Source: Planctomycetota bacterium
Lineage (GTDB): Bacteria > Planctomycetota > Planctomycetia > Planctomycetales > Planctomycetaceae
DNA: 64,000 nt
Reading direction: 5' to 3'
Assembly: GCA_018242525.1 (NCBI GenBank)
Contig: JAFEBS010000048.1
Coordinates: 62,001 to 126,000, forward strand
A program made the position numbers and the translations under genes. Positions 16,011-26,551 of this stretch are shown piece after piece (the stretch's first letter is position 1; each line of letters starts with the position of its first letter). The notes under the pieces are model-generated. The model saw nothing but the letters and a program-made list of their open reading frames with translations, had not been told where the DNA came from and searched no databases.

Positions 16011-18101
16011 TCAATCATTTTTGGTCCCGGGACTGCTGTTCGTCGGTTCCGCATCGAAAAGTTGTACTTGTCCCGGCGCGACCGGGATCTGAACTCCGGC
16101 AAACGCGGGAATTGATTCCGCGCCTGTGATCGGGATGGACCGCCGAACTGCCGGGTCCAACCTCCCAACGAACCGGCTGAAGCTGCGAAAGGCATTTCGT
16201 CTGACGCCCCATAGCATGCCGCCAACAATCAGAAAATGGAACAGAAACGGGAACCACTCCGGCGGCAAAATATCGCTGTCAACAATCACGTCCGTTTCCG
16301 TGACATCAAACTCGGCATTTCCAAGCGCCACATACCGGGGATCCAGCCATTTCAGCCAGGCTGCCGTCCCCGCGAACAGGTCTGCACCCGCCATGGATCC
16401 ACGAATCGCCAGGATTCGGTCGAGAATCGAGGTTGTGCTACAGACAGCGACCAGAGTCAGCAACAGGAAAAGGACGGCTCGCCACTGGCTTTTCAGCCTC
16501 AATCCAAATTGAAACCCCAGCCAGCCCAACAGCGGCAGGTAACACAGGATTGCCGCAGTCCGTCGCAAAACCAGCATCGTCAAACTGCCGCGAAACGAGA
16601 TCGCAGCAACGTCCGCGTACCCATCATCAGTGGTCTCGATGCGAATCTGCATGGATGTCGTGACATATTCGTTACTCTGAAAGCAGACGCGGCTGGCCAC
16701 CTGCAGAACCAGGACGGTCAACAAGGGGATGCTGATCGCCACAATCCAGCGCCAGCCGCCCGCCATTTTCTCCGAGACAATCTCCCGGGACGTCAAAGGA
16801 GTTGCCAGCAGCACATCCAGTGTTTGACGGGACCGTTCAATTGCCACAACACCGGTTGAGATGGCCGCGATTCCCAAGGCAGCCAGCAGCCAGCCCCATT
16901 TCCAGACGCCCTCCAGACCGTCCACCAGGTCGTTCGGGTGGAACCGTGCACACCACGCGAACCAGGCAATCAATGAGATTTCGATCGCCAACAGGATCCG
17001 CAGCAGGTTCGGAGCGCGACCGATCAGGCGACGTCGAAGTTCGTACCAACGGATGGGCTGGCTTGTCGGCAGGTCCCCCCCCGCGTTCCCAAACGTGATC
17101 CCGCGGGTCAATCGATTGTGATTGAGTGCCCGGAAGATCGAATCGAGTGTGATGAACCAGGTCCGCAGCAGATGTTGCGGAAGACTTTCTGCACGCCGCC
17201 ACAGGCAAATCCGCGCCAGCATCAAAAGAATGAAAGCACCTGCAAGCATTGGGATGGATGCGATCGCAGTCTCTTCAAGCGTGACGATCGGAGGAACCGC
17301 GGGTGGTGCCGGGGTGATCGGGGACTGCCAGAAGGTGATGGTCTGATCCGAACTCGACGGAAAGAAACCCTGCGGCTTCGTTGATGGAATTCCCTGGACG
17401 TCCAAGTATTGGCGAATCGATTCGTCAATCGTTGCCTCGGCCTGGGCATCGACGCCCAGCCATGAAACCTGCGCGCCGAGTCGCAGGGCACCGAGCAACA
17501 GCAGTCGAACCGCGGGCGGCCCGCCAAATCGGATGGCCGTTCCAATCAGGTAAGTACCGATCATTGCTCCGGCAGTCGTGCGAAACCAGGTCGACATGAA
17601 CAACGAAAAGCAGCCGACCAGGATTGAAGTCACCGCCAACTGATAGGCGGAATTCACCAGGTCGCCGGTTTCCACTCCGCCCAGGCCATAGGCGACCGCT
17701 CCCAAGGGCAATGAGAGCAACAGGAAAGTACTGAATTCCAGCAACCGACTGGCCAGTTTTTCGATCAGGATCGTCCACGGCCCCAGTTTGGTCAGCTTCA
17801 ATAACATCAACGTCTGACGCTCTTTTTCGGACGTGATCGTGCCGCAGGTGATCAACGGCAGGAACAGATAGATGGCCGCGTATTGCCAGTTGACCAGCGT
17901 CTCAAACAGCGGCAGTCCCTCGCCCAGGACCCTGAACGAATCCGGCAACTGACCGGACCAGCGACGATAGCTGTAGAGTGCCGCCGCGTAGAGCGCTGTC
18001 GCGTAAACCACGCGAACAACGTAAATCCGCTTGTGGGTCGACTTCTGAATCAACTCACGCGTCAGCAGGGGAAATCCGAACTTCGCGACGAACGACTGCA
18101 T
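16011..18101 (-). CDS. Large ABC-2 type transporter permease (696 aa)
   Basis: Start is placed at the ATG at 18101 (MQSFVAKFGFPLLTRELI), the usual cytoplasmic opening of this family; an ATG at 18137 is an alternative and the ribosome site is weak for both. Two repeats of the ABC-2 permease fold are visible. The first has ITSEKERQTLMLLKLTKLGP and the second has AIERSRQTLDVLLATPLTSR, each after a helix. A long extracytoplasmic loop (about residues 210-290) separates helices in the first half. This is the first gene of the minus-strand ABC module and is followed within about 80 bases by the GATase-like partner. It diverges from the aldo/keto reductase gene. Confidence 0.8.
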   Translation of the reverse strand: MQSFVAKFGFPLLTRELIQKSTHKRIYVVRVVYATALYAAALYSYRRWSGQLPDSFRVLGEGLPLFETLVNWQYAAIYLFLPLITCGTITSEKERQTLMLLKLTKLGPWTILIEKLASRLLEFSTFLLLSLPLGAVAYGLGGVETGDLVNSAYQLAVTSILVGCFSLFMSTWFRTTAGAMIGTYLIGTAIRFGGPPAVRLLLLGALRLGAQVSWLGVDAQAEATIDESIRQYLDVQGIPSTKPQGFFPSSSDQTITFWQSPITPAPPAVPPIVTLEETAIASIPMLAGAFILLMLARICLWRRAESLPQHLLRTWFITLDSIFRALNHNRLTRGITFGNAGGDLPTSQPIRWYELRRRLIGRAPNLLRILLAIEISLIAWFAWCARFHPNDLVDGLEGVWKWGWLLAALGIAAISTGVVAIERSRQTLDVLLATPLTSREIVSEKMAGGWRWIVAISIPLLTVLVLQVASRVCFQSNEYVTTSMQIRIETTDDGYADVAAISFRGSLTMLVLRRTAAILCYLPLLGWLGFQFGLRLKSQWRAVLFLLLTLVAVCSTTSILDRILAIRGSMAGADLFAGTAAWLKWLDPRYVALGNAEFDVTETDVIVDSDILPPEWFPFLFHFLIVGGMLWGVRRNAFRSFSRFVGRLDPAVRRSIPITGAESIPAFAGVQIPVAPGQVQLFDAEPTNSSPGTKND

Positions 18102-18353
18102 GTCAGATCGCTTTGGCAGTTCAATGGTGATCAGCATCCGGCTTCGGGAAATGGTTCGATGAATCGTAACGAAGTCACTGGCCGGTTTCCCGCAGAAGAC
18201 CACGAAAACTCGAAGGGATTCCCGGCCACCGAGATCTTCACAGTCCGCGTCGACCTTGTCGTCAGCTCGACTTTTTCCACAGAATGGAGTCAGTCCTCTG
18301 CGGTGCCTTTGCAAGTGAGTTCAATCAACACAAACGCAATGTCAGGATTGGCG

Positions 18354-19295
18354 ATGCAATACAGATCACTGGGCACAACGGGTATTCAGGTCTCGGTTCT
18401 TTCGTTTGGTGCGGGACCGGTTTCCGGATTGATGGTTGGTGAGGATACAGATCGACCACGACATGTGGTGGAACAGGCCTTGGCGCGTGGCATCAACTGG
18501 TTTGATACGGCGGCCACCTACGGGCAGGGACAGTCTGAGCGGAATCTGGGCCAGGCATTGGCCGACTTAAAGTCTTCCGATCAAGTCCACGTCGCCACCA
18601 AGGTTCGACTGACGACAGAAGATCTGGGAGACATCCGGGGCGCCGTACGGAGATCCCTGGAAGGGAGTCTGACCCGGTTACGATTGTCGCGAGTCGCACT
18701 GCTGCAACTGCACAACTCCATCACAGCCAACCGCGGAGACGAGCCGACGTCAGTGACAACGTACGATGTCCTTGGCCCCGGCGGAATCGCGGACGAGTTT
18801 CAACGTCTATGCCAGGAAGGTTTGATCGAAAACGCGGGATTGACCGGGATCGGACATCCGGCGGCGCTGGCCGAAGTCGTGCATTCCGGGGGCTTCGCCA
18901 CGATCCAGGTGCCGTATCATTTGTTGAATCCGAGTGCCGGCCAGGATCTGGGCGAAGACTTTGTCGAGACAAATTATGGGAACATCATCGCAAAGTGTGC
19001 TCAAGCGGGAATGGGCGTGTTTGCGATCCGGGTTCTGGCAGGCGGTGCGCTGGCAGGACGGGGCCCCAGCGCGCACACCTTGAAAACGCCGTTCTTTCCC
19101 CTGCCCTTGTTTGAACGCGACCGCGAACGAGCTGCACAGTTGCAGGCATCACTGGGGCCGGATTGCCCGCTTTCACAGGAATCGATCCGGTTTGCCCTGT
19201 CGCATCCGTCGATTCACTCCGCGATCATCGGATTCGGCGACACTTCTGAACTGGATGACGCGATCGTCGCCCTGGAGACGTTGCCGACACACTGA
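18354..19295 (+). CDS. Aldo/keto reductase family protein
   Basis: Start is the ATG at 18354 with AGGA seven bases upstream; the frame stays open further back but the earlier part is antisense to the permease. The protein has 313 residues. The catalytic tetrad of the aldo/keto reductase barrel is visible: Asp51 and Tyr56 in FDTAATYGQG, Lys83 in VATKVRL, and His120 in LLQLHNS. The NADPH-site region near the end (SHPSIHSAIIGFGDTSELDD) fits the YxxxxPxxxxxIxG-type signature. The physiological substrate is not known. The gene is convergent with the DJ-1/PfpI gene, with about 20 bases between stops. Confidence 0.92.
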   Translation: MQYRSLGTTGIQVSVLSFGAGPVSGLMVGEDTDRPRHVVEQALARGINWFDTAATYGQGQSERNLGQALADLKSSDQVHVATKVRLTTEDLGDIRGAVRRSLEGSLTRLRLSRVALLQLHNSITANRGDEPTSVTTYDVLGPGGIADEFQRLCQEGLIENAGLTGIGHPAALAEVVHSGGFATIQVPYHLLNPSAGQDLGEDFVETNYGNIIAKCAQAGMGVFAIRVLAGGALAGRGPSAHTLKTPFFPLPLFERDRERAAQLQASLGPDCPLSQESIRFALSHPSIHSAIIGFGDTSELDDAIVALETLPTH

Positions 19296-19315
19296 ATTCG
19301 GTTCCGGATTGTCAA

Positions 19316-19891
19316 TCACAGACCAGCATGCTTTTTCAGCAGCTTCAGGAATTCGCGCATCATCGGCGAGTTGTCATGCCAGGTCCGGCCGCTGATCAGA
19401 TTCCCGTCAATCACCACGGGCTGATCTACATAAGTCCCACCCCATTGAGTGATGTCGAGTGCGCATTTGGCGACTGTCGTCAACGTTCGGCCGGACAGGC
19501 ATCCGGCGGCGGCCGCGATTTCGACACCGTGGCAGACGGTACACACCGGCTTACCGGCGTCAAAGAAGTGTTTCGTGACGGCCAGCAGATCCTGATCATA
19601 ACGGATGTATTCCGGAGCCCGCCCCCCCGATAGAAACAGTCCGATGTAGTCTGCAGGATTGACGTCACGAAAGGCAATCCGCGCCTGAATGTGGTAGGCC
19701 GGCTGCTCACGAGTGATATCCCAGGGAATGCTGTCGTTCGGCGGAATCTCGTGCATAACACCGTGGTACTTGCGGGCCTCCGGGCCCGCAACAACGACTT
19801 CAAACCCATCCTCCGGCAGTCGAAAAAACGGATACAGGGTATCCATCACTTCCGTGGCATCTCCAATGGGCATCAGGACTTTCAAGCTCAT
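19316..19891 (-). CDS. DJ-1/PfpI family protein
   Basis: This 191-residue protein has the length and motif order of the DJ-1/PfpI superfamily of class I GATase-like hydrolases, glyoxalases and chaperones. The nucleophile elbow is CTVCHG, with Cys120 followed by His121, and the acidic partner is probably in the early MPIGDATE region. The LFLSGGRAPEY segment is the conserved loop before the elbow. Family members degrade or repair damaged proteins, or act as glyoxalases; which role applies here cannot be told. The start at 19891 opens directly with the first beta strand (MSLKVLMPIG), and upstream lies a 507-base gap. Confidence 0.92.
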   Translation of the reverse strand: MSLKVLMPIGDATEVMDTLYPFFRLPEDGFEVVVAGPEARKYHGVMHEIPPNDSIPWDITREQPAYHIQARIAFRDVNPADYIGLFLSGGRAPEYIRYDQDLLAVTKHFFDAGKPVCTVCHGVEIAAAAGCLSGRTLTTVAKCALDITQWGGTYVDQPVVIDGNLISGRTWHDNSPMMREFLKLLKKHAGL

Positions 19892-20398
19892 CTGGTGTTC
19901 CCCGACGAATGCGGTTGGGACTTGGATTTTTCGATTAAGTTACCTTGCCTGCCGGATTCCGGCCACTGAACTGGCTGCAGATGTTCACCGGAGAAACTCG
20001 ACCAGCATTCGACAAACGGCACTGAAGACTGTCAAAATCTGATTAAAATCGAGAATATGAATGTCTGAAGAATCTTCTGGCCCAAGGGATTCGCGGGATT
20101 CCGGGGAATTGACGAACGCAATCGAACTTCTTATAGATCAAGCAACGTTTTTGGAACGGAATGTGTTGGAGCCATTCGGGTTGTCCGCTGCGACGCGACA
20201 AACGGCCAACACAAGCGAAACTGTTGCCTCTCTTTCTTTCTCATTTTCAGGATGCCGTCGCCACCCATGGCGACTTCACATGTTGCCTCGCTGGCTTCAC
20301 GCGGACTGTGTTAGTCTGAAGCCAATCGCTGATGCCCGCCCACCGATTGATCCCGCGAATCGGTACGAGCGCCACCCGTTTGAAGAATAAGAATTATC
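19892..20398. other. Intergenic region between divergent genes
   Basis: This region must hold promoters for the DJ-1/PfpI gene and for the S1-domain gene. A 109-codon open frame at 20061-20390 has no family resemblance, no clear ribosome site and a composition like shifted non-coding sequence, so I do not call it. A purine-rich stretch (tgaagaataagaa) precedes the S1 start and may serve as its ribosome site. I see no terminator. Confidence 0.4.
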
Positions 20399-22147
20399 AT
20401 GCAGATCACAGGTTTTCGGTCGGAGTCACAGGAACTGGTCCTGGATGTTGAGCAACTGCCCTCCGCCGTGGCAGTCGATCGGGAATCCGGTCAGCTGGCG
20501 CTTCGCGGGGAACTCGCCAATGGAACACCGATTCCGGCGACTCTGGCTGCCGACAAAGTGTTGGACGTCTCGACCGTGTCGCAGGATGGCGGGCGGATTG
20601 AAGTCAGCCTTGTTTTCCAGAACGAAGATGGTTCCACGATTACGTTGTCCCTGGGAATCACGGACCAGGTCGAAGCCGCACAAGCGTGGCTTGCCGAAGT
20701 GAAGGCAATCGTCGCCAGGCGTGAACGCCGTCCCCGGCTGAATCCCACAATGGATCCCGGACATGCGGTTGCGGTTCCGTCGATCATTGAAGGACCACCC
20801 GCGGAAGGTGAAACGCCCGTGGCTGTAGCAGCGCCGCCACCACCACCTGCAGAACCCGTTGAACTGCCGCCGGCCAAGTTATCGATGGATGAAGAACTGG
20901 AAAAGGAACTGGACGCGGCCATGGCAGGTCAGATGACTGCCCCCACCACACCGCCGGCCGGTGCCCAGACTCCCACACCGCACTCGGCTGTTTCCGAACT
21001 TCCTGAATCGGAAGAACAACTGGAATCGGGCACAAAGCTCAAAGCCAAGGTGCAAAGCGTCACGGCCGACGATGTCTTCTGCGAAGTCGGTTTCCGCTCG
21101 CCCGGTGTCCTGCCCGCTCGTCAGTTTCCGCAAGGGAAGCAACCGCGCGTGGGTGAAGAATTCCTGGTGGTTGTCGAGAAATATGATGCGGAAAACAGCG
21201 TGATCCTGGTGAACCTTCCCAAGGCGACTCGGCGCGCCAAGGGGAACTGGGAAGAACTGACCGTCGGTCAGGTCGTCGACTGCATGGTCACCAAGGTGAA
21301 CAAGGGTGGCCTTGAAGTGAACATCGGCCCCCTGCGAGCCTTCCTGCCCGCCAGCCAGGTTGACCTCGGATTCTCGCCCGCGTTGGAAACATTCGTCGGC
21401 AAGAAGCTGACGGTTCAGATCACCGAAGTGAATCCTGCCAAACGCAACCTGGTGGTCAGCCGTCGCGTGATTTTGATCGAAGAACGCAAGGAACTGGCTG
21501 TCAACTTCTGGCAACAGGTTGAAGTTGGCCAGCAATACACGGGTACAGTCAAAACGATCAAGGACTACGGTGCCTTCATTGACCTGGGAGGCGCTGACGG
21601 ATTCCTGCACATCGGCGAAATGAGCTGGACGCGCGTCAAACATCCGTCGGAAGTCCTGCAGGAAGGGGCTCAGGTTGAAGTCGTCGTTCTGTCGCTGGAT
21701 CGAGAAAAGCAGAAGATCGGCCTGGGAATGCGGCAGTTGGCGACCAACCCGTGGGCCGGTGTCGAAGATCGTTATCCCACCGGCAAGAATGTTACTGGTC
21801 GAGTCACCCGGGTTTCCGACTTTGGTGCCTTCGTGGAACTGGAAACCGGCGTCGAAGGCTTGATTCACATCAGCGAACTGGACCACCAGCGCGTGCGAAA
21901 AGTAACCGACGTCGTCAATGTCGGCCAGGAAATCGAACTTCAGGTTCTGGAAGTGCTGCCCGACCGCCAGCGTATCAGCCTGTCGCTGAAGGCGATGAAG
22001 CAAAAGCCGGAAAAGCCCAAAGACGAAGACTTGGCCCCGTCGCAAGGCCAGCAATACGAGCGCAAGCGGAAAGAACCGCTGCGTGGAGGCACCAGCAAGG
22101 ACGGTGGCGGCGGCCTGTTTGGCAATCCCGGGGACTTCAACAAATAG
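20399..22147 (+). CDS. S1 RNA-binding domain protein (ribosomal protein S1-like)
   Basis: The 582-residue protein has four S1 OB-fold repeats at about residues 210-275, 289-355, 376-446 and 463-531. The last two are the best preserved (GTVKTIKDYGAFIDLGGADG and GRVTRVSDFGAFVELETGVEG). The first 200 residues are different: a beta-rich N-terminal domain and a Pro/Ala-rich linker. The C-terminal tail is Lys-rich. Ribosomal protein S1 usually has six repeats, so this is either a divergent S1 or a related RNA-binding regulator. It stands alone, followed by a hairpin terminator. The start at 20399 is the first Met of a long open frame. Confidence 0.9.
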   Translation: MQITGFRSESQELVLDVEQLPSAVAVDRESGQLALRGELANGTPIPATLAADKVLDVSTVSQDGGRIEVSLVFQNEDGSTITLSLGITDQVEAAQAWLAEVKAIVARRERRPRLNPTMDPGHAVAVPSIIEGPPAEGETPVAVAAPPPPPAEPVELPPAKLSMDEELEKELDAAMAGQMTAPTTPPAGAQTPTPHSAVSELPESEEQLESGTKLKAKVQSVTADDVFCEVGFRSPGVLPARQFPQGKQPRVGEEFLVVVEKYDAENSVILVNLPKATRRAKGNWEELTVGQVVDCMVTKVNKGGLEVNIGPLRAFLPASQVDLGFSPALETFVGKKLTVQITEVNPAKRNLVVSRRVILIEERKELAVNFWQQVEVGQQYTGTVKTIKDYGAFIDLGGADGFLHIGEMSWTRVKHPSEVLQEGAQVEVVVLSLDREKQKIGLGMRQLATNPWAGVEDRYPTGKNVTGRVTRVSDFGAFVELETGVEGLIHISELDHQRVRKVTDVVNVGQEIELQVLEVLPDRQRISLSLKAMKQKPEKPKDEDLAPSQGQQYERKRKEPLRGGTSKDGGGGLFGNPGDFNK

Positions 22148-22246
22148 CCCGTTCGCGTGTTCGGCGCAGGCCTTCAGACCTCGACATGACTCCCGACCGC
22201 AGGTCTTCCGGTTTCCTTCGATAACTGCCAAACACCAGGAAAAACC

Positions 22247-22274
22247 AAGCCCGGCTTGCTCGCCAGCCGGGCTT
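22247..22274 (+). terminator. Hairpin terminator after the S1-domain gene
   Basis: The stem AAGCCCGGC (22247-22255) pairs perfectly with GCCGGGCTT (22266-22274) around a ten-base loop. It lies about 100 bases after the S1 stop and before the next gene. The following bases (tgtgcatctt) are only partly T-rich. This fits intrinsic termination, but it has not been tested. Confidence 0.65.
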
Positions 22275-22321
22275 TGTGCATCTTGGCGGCTTCGGCACGG
22301 ATTCGACAGAGGAAATCAGAC

Positions 22322-23941
22322 ATGACTCGACGCATTCAGACTTCATTCTTCCTGGGCTGTTTCTTACTCGGATGTGGGACAGGTCCGGCACCACAGCAGG
22401 CGACCACGTCGGTCTCGGTCCCGGCCGTTGTCCCGGCAAAGGCCATTGAGCCGGAAGACGATGCTGGCCAGGCGAAATCCTCGTCCACGAACGAACCTGC
22501 AGCTGCGACTCCTGGAACTCCGCATGCGCCGCAGGTGGCGGCACCAGCCGCAAAGCCCAAGGCAACCGCAGATCGGCCGGGCAGCGACTGGCCGATCTTC
22601 CTGGGGCCGCAGGGGACTGGTGTCACCCACGAAACGGGAATCGCGGACAACTGGCCTGATGAAGGTCCCGAAGTTCTCTGGGACAAACGCATTGGCAAGG
22701 GGTACAGTTCGCCATCCATTCGCGGGAACAAGCTGGTCATTCATTACCGGAAACGCGATCAGGATCGAGATGTGATCGAGTGCGTTCAGGCGGATGATGG
22801 GACTTCGATCTGGAAGTACGAGTACGATACCGATTTCTCGGACCCCTACGGTTACAACAACGGCCCGCGCTGCTCGCCACTGCTGACCGAGACACTGTGC
22901 TATACATATGGTGCCCAGGGCCGTCTGGTCTGCCTGGAGTTGAACACCGGCCACCTTGTCTGGGAACGAGACACGGCCAGGGACTGGAAGGTCCCTGGTC
23001 ATTTTTTCGGAGCAGGATGCACGCCGATCCTGGAAGGGGGGCTGCTGATTGTCCTGGTCGGCGGCCAGCCCAATTCGGCGGTCGTGGCCTTTGACGCTGC
23101 GACAGGCACTACCAAGTGGGAAAGTGTCGGAAAGGACACCTGGGACGGTGTCACGACCGACAATCCGGGAAATCCGCCGTTGGTCTGGACAGACGAAGAA
23201 ATGCTGGTCAGTTATTCGTCGCCGCTGGCGGTGACAATCCATGATCAGAGACATGTGCTGTGCCTGGTTCGTCAGGGCCTGGTCTCGGTCGATCCGAAGG
23301 ATGGTCGTGTCCGATTCAAGTACTGGTTCCGCTCGCGCACCCACGAATCCGTCAACGCAGCCCGCCCCGTGGTGATTGGCGATCGGATCTTCCTGTCAGC
23401 CGCCTATGAGACTGGCATGGCTCTGTTAAAGGTGCAACCGGACGGAGATGGATTCGAGGTCGTCTGGCGGGACAAGCGAGGCATGTCAACTCACTGGTCC
23501 ACGGCCATTCACGATGACGGCTGTCTGTATGGATTCAGCGGTCGTCACGAAAACGAGGGGATGTTGCAGTGCGTCGATTTGGAAACCGGGGAACGGGTCT
23601 GGGAAACCAACGGCTACTCCGGCGACGTGAGCGAACTGGAATCGGATCCCACCACGGGAAGGATCCGGAATTCCACGACGGGAGAATTCATTCCCTTCCC
23701 CTATTATGGCCGCGGTTCCATGACGCGGGTGGACGGCAAATACATCATCCTGGGTGAACGCGGCACACTGGCGATTGCGACACTGAGTCGCGATGGGTGG
23801 AAAGAAGCCAGCCGGATCACGTATCCGAAGCTCAAGTATCCCATGTGGGCTTCGCCGGTGCTCAGTCGCGGACGCGTCTACCTGCGCAGCGAAGACTGGT
23901 TGATATGCGTCGACGTGGCCAAGCCGGCAGAAACGAAATAA
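22322..23941 (+). CDS. PQQ-like beta-propeller lipoprotein
   Basis: Start is the ATG at 22322, preceded by GAGGAAA. The leader ends in the lipobox LLGC, with Cys18 as the lipidated residue, so the protein should be anchored in the envelope. A Pro/Ala-rich linker of about 80 residues follows. The rest has repeated propeller blades with ending motifs such as GTSIWKYEYDTDF, NTGHLVWERDTA and ATGTTKWESVGKD, typical of PQQ/pyrroloquinoline-like repeats. The opening DWPIFLGPQGTGVTHETGIA is characteristic of the large planctomycete family of outer-membrane-protein-assembly-BamB-like proteins. No quinone-binding residues can be assigned, so enzyme activity is not claimed. Length is 539 residues. Confidence 0.9.
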   Translation: MTRRIQTSFFLGCFLLGCGTGPAPQQATTSVSVPAVVPAKAIEPEDDAGQAKSSSTNEPAAATPGTPHAPQVAAPAAKPKATADRPGSDWPIFLGPQGTGVTHETGIADNWPDEGPEVLWDKRIGKGYSSPSIRGNKLVIHYRKRDQDRDVIECVQADDGTSIWKYEYDTDFSDPYGYNNGPRCSPLLTETLCYTYGAQGRLVCLELNTGHLVWERDTARDWKVPGHFFGAGCTPILEGGLLIVLVGGQPNSAVVAFDAATGTTKWESVGKDTWDGVTTDNPGNPPLVWTDEEMLVSYSSPLAVTIHDQRHVLCLVRQGLVSVDPKDGRVRFKYWFRSRTHESVNAARPVVIGDRIFLSAAYETGMALLKVQPDGDGFEVVWRDKRGMSTHWSTAIHDDGCLYGFSGRHENEGMLQCVDLETGERVWETNGYSGDVSELESDPTTGRIRNSTTGEFIPFPYYGRGSMTRVDGKYIILGERGTLAIATLSRDGWKEASRITYPKLKYPMWASPVLSRGRVYLRSEDWLICVDVAKPAETK

Positions 23942-24045
23942 TTCGCGGGATGAGCTGTTCAGCAAACGTACCACGCCGGGGCTGAGCGAATGGGCTCCGG
24001 CCGGATTCGTTCGTCACCGCAAGCCACATAGGAATCCCACATCAA

Positions 24046-24145
24046 GCTCTCCACCGACCCCGCGTCGGTGGAAGCAGGTCCCACGTAACTCATGTGGATG
24101 TAGCTGACCAGTCACGCTTCCACCGACGCGGGGTCGGTGGAGAGC
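24046..24145. repeat. Perfect 30-bp inverted repeat with self-palindromic arms
   Basis: Bases 24046-24075 and 24116-24145 are exact reverse complements over 30 bases, separated by 40 bases. Each arm is itself a hairpin (CCACCGAC, five-base loop, GTCGGTGG). The layout resembles a pair of REP units in a BIME. It lies between the convergent PQQ-like and sigma-70 genes. Confidence 0.9.
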
Positions 24146-24176
24146 GGATCCCATACAACACCAGAGGACGTGGCTC

Positions 24177-24201
24177 GCCAGTCGTGCTCTTACCGACTGG
24201 C
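24177..24201. terminator. Hairpin between convergent genes
   Basis: GCCAGTCG (24177-24184) pairs with CGACTGGC (24194-24201) around a nine-base loop. It lies just beyond the stop of the minus-strand sigma factor gene. It may terminate that transcript, or be another repeat-associated hairpin; no clear T-run is present. Confidence 0.5.
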
Positions 24202-24221
24202 TGAAGCCTGTCGAACGAGGG

Positions 24222-25919
<1,698 letters not shown>

Positions 25920-26551
25920 TTGGGTCCAAACTCCTGTGAAGAAAACCACTTCCTTGTGTGACGGTCGTTGCGGGGCGACCGTTGTCATTCAACACGAGAA
26001 ACACGAAAAACTGATTTCACTGCGAAACCGGGTATTGAGCCAGTGACGGCCGTCCCTCGATTTCAAAAGATCCCCTGTGCTGCCTGAGCCGCTCAAACCC
26101 GACTGCTGGGGCGAGCGTCGTTGATTTCGCAGCTCGACACTGAGCGCGGCGAACAATTCTTGCTGGCAACGGTGCACGACGGTGTACAACTCTACAGAGG
26201 TTCGCATTGACAGCATCCTTTCTCTCGTTGCGACTCGCGAGCCCGTCCGGGAGCCCGCGAAGACGAAGATGCTAACAAAACCGGGAGCGGCGCGCATTCG
26301 AAAATCCACGACTCTGAAAAAATCTTAAAAAAAAGTTCAAGTGGCTGCTTCGGAATTCCCGACGGCCGCAACCGACCGACCCGCACCATTTGAACTCGCT
26401 GTGCTCACCGTTATACTGCCCTCTGGACATCGGCGCAGGGCTGGATTCATGGCTGCAAGCACCTGTGGCTGATTCCCTTTCGCCCCCAGGCGACGATGTC
26501 CCTCCCCACACCGCCTTGATCTTTCCTTTATTAAACAGCGAGAACCTGCAC
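25920..26551. other. Divergent promoter region between sigma-70 and citrate synthase
   Basis: This 632-base region separates two divergent essential-type genes and should hold both promoters and leaders. A run of A residues lies near 26327-26334. A TTGACA hexamer is present at about 26206, but no matching minus-10 box at the right spacing is evident. Open frames here lack family resemblance and ribosome sites. I see no RNA gene. Confidence 0.4.

Noticed and set aside
20061..20390. 109-codon open frame ending just before the S1-domain gene
   Set aside because: It has no ribosome site, signal or family resemblance, and its composition shifts midway to Arg/His/Cys-rich sequence like out-of-frame DNA.
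20879..22231. 450-codon open frame antisense to the S1-domain gene
   Set aside because: It mirrors the codon bias of the real gene on the other strand and has no domain or ribosome site.
26206..26240. TTGACA hexamer as the citrate synthase promoter
   Set aside because: No minus-10-like hexamer occurs at 16-18 bases, and the distance to the start is large.
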